Source: an uncultured Lachnospiraceae bacterium
Lineage (GTDB): Bacteria > Bacillota > Clostridia > Lachnospirales > Lachnospiraceae
NCBI GenBank assembly: GCA_900550235.1
Contig: URRQ01000002.1
Coordinates: 46,214-110,213 of the forward strand
Length of the DNA stretch: 64,000 bases
Reading direction: 5' to 3'
The position numbers and the translations under genes are program-made. The notes beneath the pieces were generated by a model, which was given only the letters and a program-made list of their open reading frames with translations, was not told where the DNA came from and searched no databases. Below, one piece after another: positions 59,519-64,000 of the stretch; position 1 is the stretch's first letter; each line of letters opens with the position of its first letter.

Positions 59519-59598
59519 AGGATAGGATATTCCTTTGGAATCCTATCCTGGAAAAAATACACTTCGTGTAAGAATGCGCATTGCACATTCTTTTTTTA
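59519..59598 (+). repeat. Three tandem hairpins upstream of rlmH
   Basis: After the nfnAB terminator come three hairpins in 80 bases: AGGATAGGATATTCC with GGAATCCTATCCT (59519-59549, 2-base bulge), TACAC-TTC-GTGTA (59558-59570) and AGAATG...CATTCT followed by seven T (59571-59598). No protein is encoded. It could be an attenuator, a mobile palindromic element, or a set of terminators. Confidence 0.5.
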
Positions 59599-59615
59599 AA
59601 AGGAATAGATGTGAT

Positions 59616-60095
59616 ATGAAGATTACAATTGTTACTGTAGGAAAAATAAAAGAAAAGTATCTAAAAGATGCAATCGCAGAATATAGTAAGAGACTTTCAA
59701 AATATTGCAAGTTGGAAATCATAGAAGTGGCAGATGAGAAGACACCGGATAATGCAAGCGCAGTAGTAGAAGAACAGATTCGGGCGAAGGAAGCAGAGAG
59801 AATTTTGAAATATGTAAAAGAAGACGCATATGTGATTACTCTTGAAATTCAAGGGAAACAGCTTACTTCTGAGGAATTGGCAGATAAGATTGAGAAATTA
59901 GGTGTGCAAGGAACAAGCCATATTATGCTGATTATCGGAGGTTCCATTGGACTTGGAGAAGAAGTGTTGAAACGGTCTGATTTTGCATTAAGTTTTTCAA
60001 AGATGACATTTCCGCACCAATTGATGCGTGTGATTCTCTTAGAGCAGATATATCGTAGTTACCGAATTATTAGCGGAGAACCATATCATAAATAA
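59616..60095 (+). CDS. rlmH: 23S rRNA pseudouridine 1915 N3-methyltransferase RlmH
   Basis: A 159-aa SPOUT-class methyltransferase with the full family length. MKITIVTVGKIKEKYLKDAI is the N-terminus, IMLIIGGSIGLGEEVLKRSD the knot with the SAM loop, and LSFSKMTFPHQLMRVILLEQ, with YHK at the C-terminus, the catalytic end. It methylates pseudouridine 1915 in helix 69 of 23S rRNA. I start at 59616; the frame is open upstream to 59535 but runs through hairpins. The stop codon lies inside the following terminator. Confidence 0.95.
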   Translation: MKITIVTVGKIKEKYLKDAIAEYSKRLSKYCKLEIIEVADEKTPDNASAVVEEQIRAKEAERILKYVKEDAYVITLEIQGKQLTSEELADKIEKLGVQGTSHIMLIIGGSIGLGEEVLKRSDFALSFSKMTFPHQLMRVILLEQIYRSYRIISGEPYHK

Positions 60096-60130
60096 ATCGA
60101 GGCAGGAAAGACCTGCCTCGATTTATTTAT
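60088..60130. terminator. Bidirectional terminator, overlapping the rlmH stop codon
   Basis: A perfect 19-bp stem (60088-60106 with 60112-60130, loop AAAGA). It separates rlmH from the convergent TDT transporter gene. Confidence 0.9.
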
Positions 60131-60136
60131 GTAATA

Positions 60137-61057
60137 TTATCTATTCGACGTGAAAAGAAATTGCATATAGCGAACAAATGTATATAATACAAATACTACA
60201 GCAATGATTGTTTCAATCAGTACAATATACTGAAGAAATGGCATCGGTTGTTTCATATTTGCAAGACATGCCATTGTCTGTTTTGTTGCGATTGCACTGA
60301 TAACAAATGGGAAAGTAAATGCCGCAAAGCTTGGATAGAATTTTAGTTTTAAATATCCAATTGCTTTGATAAGCGCTATTACATAAAGTACAGTTGCAAG
60401 TGCCAGCATTGTTAATAAAAATCCTTTTGATTTAGGTGTGACGGATTGTACATATCCAGCAACACAAAGGCTTGTAGGCGCTGCATAAATACAGAATAAT
60501 GGTTGAGCTGGTTCTGGGATTTGATTGAATTTTACATAACGAATCGTTACAAGTACTAATAAAAGTAATAAGGTAACAAATCCGAACCAGAAGGCTGCTG
60601 TACCGATAGCAAGAGCTTCAAATGCAGGTGCAGTAACAGCTGCTACAGCAATACCTACATATACGATAAAATAGCTGGCAAACACTTTTGGCATCTGTAA
60701 TTTTAAAATAAACTTTAAGGTAAAGTAAATAATTAAAATAAGATGTAGAGCAATTGCAAAAAACCAGATATATTTTGCAAAAGATCCGATGAATGGTTTT
60801 ACATAAGTGCTAAGAAGCATGAGTGCCATTGGAAATGTTGCAGCAACACTTGCCATAATCGGATTTTGCAAATCTTCTTTGACCATAGTAGGAAACAAGA
60901 TGAGTTTTAACAATATTAAAACAAGTAAGAATGCTGCTGCTATACCACATGCATATCGAATGCCTTCCCCATAACTTTGCAGTAGATTACCAAGTGCAGC
61001 AAATCCAAGCATAACACCGCAAAGAGGTACAGGAACTTTTTGTATTATTTTTTTCAT
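60137..61057 (-). CDS. TDT-family (TehA/SLAC1-like) transporter
   Basis: A 306-aa membrane protein with about ten hydrophobic helices. KVPVPLCGVMLGFAALGNLL is the characteristic first helix of the TDT/exfoliative-toxin-A-like family, and SFAAFTFPFVISAIATKQ the region around the family Phe gate. Relatives conduct or export anions (tellurite, sulfite, C4-dicarboxylates). AAAGGAT precedes the ATG. It follows the C-GCAxxG-C-C gene with an 18-base gap, so both are one operon. The substrate is unknown. Confidence 0.85.
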   Translation of the reverse strand: MKKIIQKVPVPLCGVMLGFAALGNLLQSYGEGIRYACGIAAAFLLVLILLKLILFPTMVKEDLQNPIMASVAATFPMALMLLSTYVKPFIGSFAKYIWFFAIALHLILIIYFTLKFILKLQMPKVFASYFIVYVGIAVAAVTAPAFEALAIGTAAFWFGFVTLLLLLVLVTIRYVKFNQIPEPAQPLFCIYAAPTSLCVAGYVQSVTPKSKGFLLTMLALATVLYVIALIKAIGYLKLKFYPSFAAFTFPFVISAIATKQTMACLANMKQPMPFLQYIVLIETIIAVVFVLYTFVRYMQFLFTSNR

Positions 61058-61075
61058 GTCTATTCTATCCTTTGT

Positions 61076-61600
61076 TTAGATTTCTGCGATTGTACGTCTA
61101 GGTGCAGGTTCATCGATTTCATCAAGATTTTTAATTCCTAATTCGCGACAAACGATTTGTGCAACTTTCCATGCACAAAGACCTGTGAAGAAGATACACT
61201 GTTCTTTGTGCTCCCCACGTCCTTTATCAAATTCTTTTGTCAGGACGCGACAGCAGATGGCATTTTTTTGGTTTGCAACCTTGAACCAATCGTGAAGTTC
61301 TTTTGTTAATTCCATACATTTTACGCTCTTTGGATTTGTTGGTCCATCCTGTTCTGTACGACCAAAGAATAATCCCAATGCGAGAATTCCACCATTGAAT
61401 GCGCCGCATACACAGCCGGATTTTCCTGCGCCAACAGCCATTCCAGAAGCCATCGCAATAACTTCTTCTGGCACGTCTAATTGAAATTCATCACGGATAG
61501 CGCTTACAAGTGCCTCACAACAATAATATCCGTCTTTGAATTTTTTTTCAGCCACCTGTTGTACGTATCTTGGGCTGATTTCTGTTACACCAATTTTCAT
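61076..61600 (-). CDS. C-GCAxxG-C-C family redox protein
   Basis: A 174-aa soluble protein of the C_GCAxxG_C_C family. The motif cysteines are visible: YYCCEALV (near residue 28), SGCVCGAFNGGILALG (the GCAxxG-like core), AICCRVL and the later QCIFFTGLCAW and VCREL. This cysteine pattern is thought to support redox chemistry or metal binding; the function is unknown. I use the ATG at 61600, since AGGAGG lies 7 bases upstream; the ATG at 61606 would be only one base from it. It is the first gene of an operon with the TDT transporter. Confidence 0.85.
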   Translation of the reverse strand: MKIGVTEISPRYVQQVAEKKFKDGYYCCEALVSAIRDEFQLDVPEEVIAMASGMAVGAGKSGCVCGAFNGGILALGLFFGRTEQDGPTNPKSVKCMELTKELHDWFKVANQKNAICCRVLTKEFDKGRGEHKEQCIFFTGLCAWKVAQIVCRELGIKNLDEIDEPAPRRTIAEI

Positions 61601-61632
61601 GTTCATTCCTCCTAAAATAAATTGATATTTAT

Positions 61633-61675
61633 ATTATAGCATGTAAAAAGAAGATTACTAATTGTATTTTACAAT
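61633..61675 (-). promoter_or_regulatory. Promoter and T-N11-A palindrome of the redox/TDT operon
   Basis: On the minus strand a -10 TATAAT (61633-61638) has TTAGTA (61656-61661) 17 bases upstream. Immediately beyond lies ATTGTATTTTACAAT (61661-61675), an inverted repeat with 3-base spacer that contains the T-N11-A pattern of LysR binding sites. The neighbouring LysR gene is broken. Confidence 0.5.
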
Positions 61676-61713
61676 AAGAATATTGATAAAAACTATATGT
61701 AAACAATGTGAAT

Positions 61714-61774
61714 AAAAAAGCGCTTTATTTAGTGTGATTCCTTGAAATAAACACTAAAAATAAAACGCCTTTTC
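61714..61774 (-). terminator. Terminator of the LysR gene
   Basis: On the minus strand AAAGGCGTTTTATTTTTAGTGT pairs imperfectly with ACACTAAATAAAGCGCTTTTTT over a 15-base loop, ending in a T-run. The gap 61607-61797 holds this and the promoter above. Confidence 0.65.
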
Positions 61775-61797
61775 AACAAATTGTTACATATTTGAAA

Positions 61798-62706
61798 CTA
61801 TCTGGTGATGATTCCCTTGCGAATATAGTCTATTTGAAGTTTGATATGCTTTTGAAAAATATCAACACCATTGCCGACTACTTCATTCTTTCGAGTAAGC
61901 ATACATATTTTCCACTCATAAAGACCGTCGGAAAATGGAATCAGTACAAAATTTTGATTGCTCATGTCATCCGAGATGAAATCAACGGTTACGGAAATTC
62001 CTTTATTGTCTCGCACCATTTTATGACAAAGACTAAAGCCACTTGTTTCGAATATAATATTTGGTTCAAAGCCGGCAGCTCTGCATTTGTTTACAATCAG
62101 ATCGTGGATTTTAAATTCCCTGCTTTCTATATATAAAGGCTCATTTCGCAGATCATGAATCGTAACAGATTCTTTTTTACTCAATGGATGTTGTTTGTTA
62201 ACCAAAAGTTTCACAGGGAAAGAGGCTAATTCAAGGACATCTTATAATTCTTCGTCACAAGGTGCAAGAGAAAAAGCAACATTCCCTTCCCCGGACTGAA
62301 ACCACCGTTCGATCTGCTTATCTGGACATTCACGATAATGAAATTCTATTTCTGGGTACTTTTTTCGAAAGTCAGAGATACATTCTGGAGTTACAAGGCG
62401 TAATATACCAAAAGCAGATAGAAGATCTACAATTCCATGTTCTTTTTGTTTGATTCGAAGGAGTTCGTTTCGCATAGCATGATATTCTTTCGACGCATTT
62501 TCTGCGTATGTAAGAAAATGCTGTCCACATTCGGTGAGTTCCATGCGGTTTCCGATGCGGTGAAACAATTCACAGTCTGTTTCAGTTTCCATATTTTTAA
62601 TTATTTTACTAATACCCTGTGGCGTCATATACAATAGTTTTGAAGCATTTGTTAGACTTTTTTCTTTAGCTGCCGTAATAAAAACATTAAAATCTCGTGT
62701 GTTCAT
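61798..62706 (-). pseudogene. LysR-type regulator interrupted by one in-frame stop codon
   Basis: Read from an ATG at 62706, the frame encodes a LysR winged helix (FNVFITAAKEKSLTNASKLL and PQGISKIIKNMETE) and the first half of the effector domain, then meets TAA at 62242-62244 (codon 155). The same frame then continues for a further 147 codons (DVLELASFPVKLLVNKQHPL and onward) to a stop at 61798. The total would be 302 residues, the normal LysR length. One nonsense mutation is therefore the only lesion. The second half could be translated from a GTG at 62214 but would have no DNA-binding domain. The ribosome binding site (AAGGAG) is 13-14 bases upstream, rather far. Confidence 0.85.
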
Positions 62707-62816
62707 TTTAAGGCTTACTTCTCCTTTTGTTTTCTTATGATATAACAAAATATTATCATAGTAAGAAAAAGCTGTAAATGCAGAAATATTTTAGAATTTA
62801 TTTAGAAAATTATCAT

Positions 62817-62845
62817 TTGACACGAACACCCGGCGATGCTATAAT
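62817..62845 (+). promoter_or_regulatory. Consensus promoter of the FUSC-family gene
   Basis: TTGACA (62817-62822) and TATAAT (62840-62845) both match perfectly with a 17-base spacer. It diverges from the broken LysR gene. Confidence 0.85.
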
Positions 62846-62880
62846 GCCTCACTGATAAGTTGAATATGGGAGGAATTTTG

Positions 62881-63939
62881 ATGACTTTTTATCAGGAATT
62901 ACAGTTGAATCAAGCGGGATCAAAAGAGCTGGTAAAGCAGGCAAAAACAGCAAAAGAAAAGGCTTATCATCTTTTTGTTTATCTTTTTAAGATTGCGATC
63001 ACCCTTGTGTTTTGTGTTGCGTTTGTGACGGTGTACAGCAAAGTGTTCGGAAGCAATAATAGCATTGTGGGTGTTGTTGTACTGCTGAGTGTGATGACAT
63101 TTCGTTTTGCAGATTTTGGAATTCATGCGCCACACGCAGTGAGTTCTTTGATGATCATTTGGGCGATCATGACGTTTGGACCACGACTTGCGAATGCGGG
63201 GAACCTATTTACGGAGTTACTCGTGAATATTGTTTGTATTCTTGTTTTGATGGTGTTAGGTTGTTATAACGTAGTAATGTGTAATCAGTCCACTTTACTG
63301 CTTGGGTATCTGTTACTCTATGGATACGATGTAACAGATAAGGATTTTTCCATGAGAGTTCTTGGAATGCTGATAGGTGGAATTTTGACCGGAATTGTAT
63401 TCTATAAGAATCATAAGCATCAAGAATACGAGAAAAAATTACATGATATATTTGAAGAATTTGATTTGAAAAGTACCAGAACCAGATGGCAGATTTGTGT
63501 GACACTTGGAGTATCTTCTGTAATATTCATTGCCGGATTACTTGATTTGCCAAGAGCAATGTGGGTTGGAATTGCCGCCATGTCTGCATTAGTGCCATTT
63601 CGTGATAAGATCAAAACAAGAGTAAAAGGAAGAATTCCGGGGAATATTATGGGTGGAATCACCTTTTTAGGCTTGTACATACTTCTGCCGGAATCTATGT
63701 ACGAGTTTATAGGAGCGCTCGGAGGAATCGGCGTTGGATTGTCTGCTACTTATGGTTGTCAGGCGATTTTCAATTCATGGGGTGCAATTTCGATTGCGAT
63801 GACATTTTTAGGTGTAGAAGGAGCTATATTTTATCGTATTTTTAACAATGCGTTTGGAGCATGTTATGCAATGTTATTTGACAAACTATATTTTAAGGTT
63901 TTAGAACGTTTACCTTCGAAAGACATTGTAGAGGTTTAG
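62881..63939 (+). CDS. FUSC-family inner membrane protein (aromatic acid exporter-like)
   Basis: A 352-aa membrane protein with two hydrophobic blocks: about residues 35-170 (IAITLVFCVAFVTVYSKVFG and SIVGVVVLLSVMTFRFADFG) and about 205-330 (LPRAMWVGIAAMSALVPFRD). The arrangement, with PRAMWVGIAAMS and the repeat of a half-membrane unit, matches FUSC/ArAE-type proteins, which export aromatic acids or other amphiphiles. GGGAGGAA precedes the ATG at 62881; the frame is open upstream to 62860. The substrate is unknown. A consensus promoter and a dead LysR gene lie on its 5' side. Confidence 0.75.
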   Translation: MTFYQELQLNQAGSKELVKQAKTAKEKAYHLFVYLFKIAITLVFCVAFVTVYSKVFGSNNSIVGVVVLLSVMTFRFADFGIHAPHAVSSLMIIWAIMTFGPRLANAGNLFTELLVNIVCILVLMVLGCYNVVMCNQSTLLLGYLLLYGYDVTDKDFSMRVLGMLIGGILTGIVFYKNHKHQEYEKKLHDIFEEFDLKSTRTRWQICVTLGVSSVIFIAGLLDLPRAMWVGIAAMSALVPFRDKIKTRVKGRIPGNIMGGITFLGLYILLPESMYEFIGALGGIGVGLSATYGCQAIFNSWGAISIAMTFLGVEGAIFYRIFNNAFGACYAMLFDKLYFKVLERLPSKDIVEV

Positions 63940-63949
63940 AGGAGTTAGT

Positions 63950-64000
63950 GTGAAAGAAAGTAGAGGACAGCCCAAAAGTGGCGCACTGAAACAAGCTACC
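63950..64000 (+). CDS. Start of a further ORF, cut by the window end
   Basis: A GTG at 63950 opens a frame (MKESRGQPKSGALKQAT) to the end of the window. GGAG at 63941-63944 is 5 bases upstream and the gap from the FUSC gene is 10 bases, so it may be the next gene of that operon. I cannot assign a family from 17 residues. Confidence 0.4.
   Translation, partial: MKESRGQPKSGALKQAT

Noticed and set aside
59535..59615. N-terminal extension of RlmH
   Set aside because: The open frame runs through hairpins and a T-run, and family length fits the start at 59616.
61792..62136. Plus-strand 114-aa frame over the LysR gene
   Set aside because: It is antisense to the conserved LysR effector domain and has no ribosome binding site; the LysR reading is coherent across the stop codon.
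62749..62816. Repeated ATTATCAT near 62751 and 62810 as a LysR operator
   Set aside because: It is a short direct repeat in AT-rich sequence without inverted symmetry, so chance is likely.
1..64000. CRISPR array, prophage, insertion sequence or integrase
   Set aside because: No regularly spaced repeats, cas genes, transposase or phage structural motifs are visible on either strand.

Overview
The window looks like a core chromosomal segment of an AT-rich, anaerobic, endospore-forming Clostridium-class Firmicute, most likely a gut Lachnospiraceae member. Support comes from the spore genes (spoIIP fragment, spoIIIE), the yceD-rpmF-plsX-acpP-rnc-smc-ftsY block, phosphotransacetylase/acetate kinase, an electron-bifurcating NfnAB pair, formate-tetrahydrofolate ligase, a Rex redox sensor and a Re-type citrate synthase. 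I see no prophage, insertion sequence or CRISPR array. One tRNA gene (tRNA-Leu, CAA) is present.

Layout. 1-5.0 kb: end of spoIIP, then a GyrB/ParE-GyrA/ParC type II topoisomerase pair and the tRNA methyltransferase mnmM. 5.0-6.6 kb: an XRE regulator/DUF3169 membrane protein/VOC protein cassette under a palindrome-rich promoter. 6.6-10.8 kb (minus): a 1415-aa fused 2-hydroxyacyl-CoA dehydratase activase/DUF2229 protein. 11-22 kb: rhomboid-like protein, pyk, lysA, tRNA-Leu, an ECF S-component with a DUF1893 partner, polA-coaE-walJ-degV, and tmcAL on the minus strand. 22-34.9 kb: mgtE, pta-ackA, yceD-rpmF, plsX-acpP, rnc-smc-ftsY, ilvA. 35-38.4 kb: Re-citrate synthase/GntR regulator/isocitrate dehydrogenase behind a 24-bp palindrome. 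38.4-48 kb: ABC-F ATPase (minus), rex, nnr-alr-mazF-CBS protein, yebC, CFI-box protein, metY. 48-50 kb: an XRE gene fused out of frame to a truncated gene, and a GNAT protein. 49.4-55.6 kb: tepA, spoIIIE, fhs, a zinc-ribbon/TPR membrane protein. 55.7-60 kb: iron alcohol dehydrogenase, nfnAB, rlmH. 60-64 kb: a TDT transporter/C-GCAxxG-C-C redox protein operon, a LysR gene broken by one in-frame stop, a FUSC-family membrane protein and the start of a further ORF.

How the genes fit together. Redox and carbon flow is the main theme. Rex (40.5 kb) probably senses NADH/NAD+. A near-consensus Rex operator sits in the alcohol dehydrogenase promoter, a weaker one sits in the nfnAB promoter, and a half-site lies in the rex promoter itself. 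Citrate synthase and isocitrate dehydrogenase in one GntR-controlled operon would supply 2-oxoglutarate for glutamate in an organism with a partial oxidative TCA branch; no aconitase gene is in the window. The rest is largely housekeeping: replication and segregation, translation and RNA modification, lipid synthesis and cell wall precursors.

The least explained items are the fused activase/dehydratase protein, the rhomboid-like protein without its catalytic serine, the ECF-DUF1893 pair, the C-GCAxxG-C-C/TDT operon next to a dead LysR gene, and the XRE gene fused out of frame. I did not find one clearly new multi-gene system; most of the window is conserved Clostridia core.
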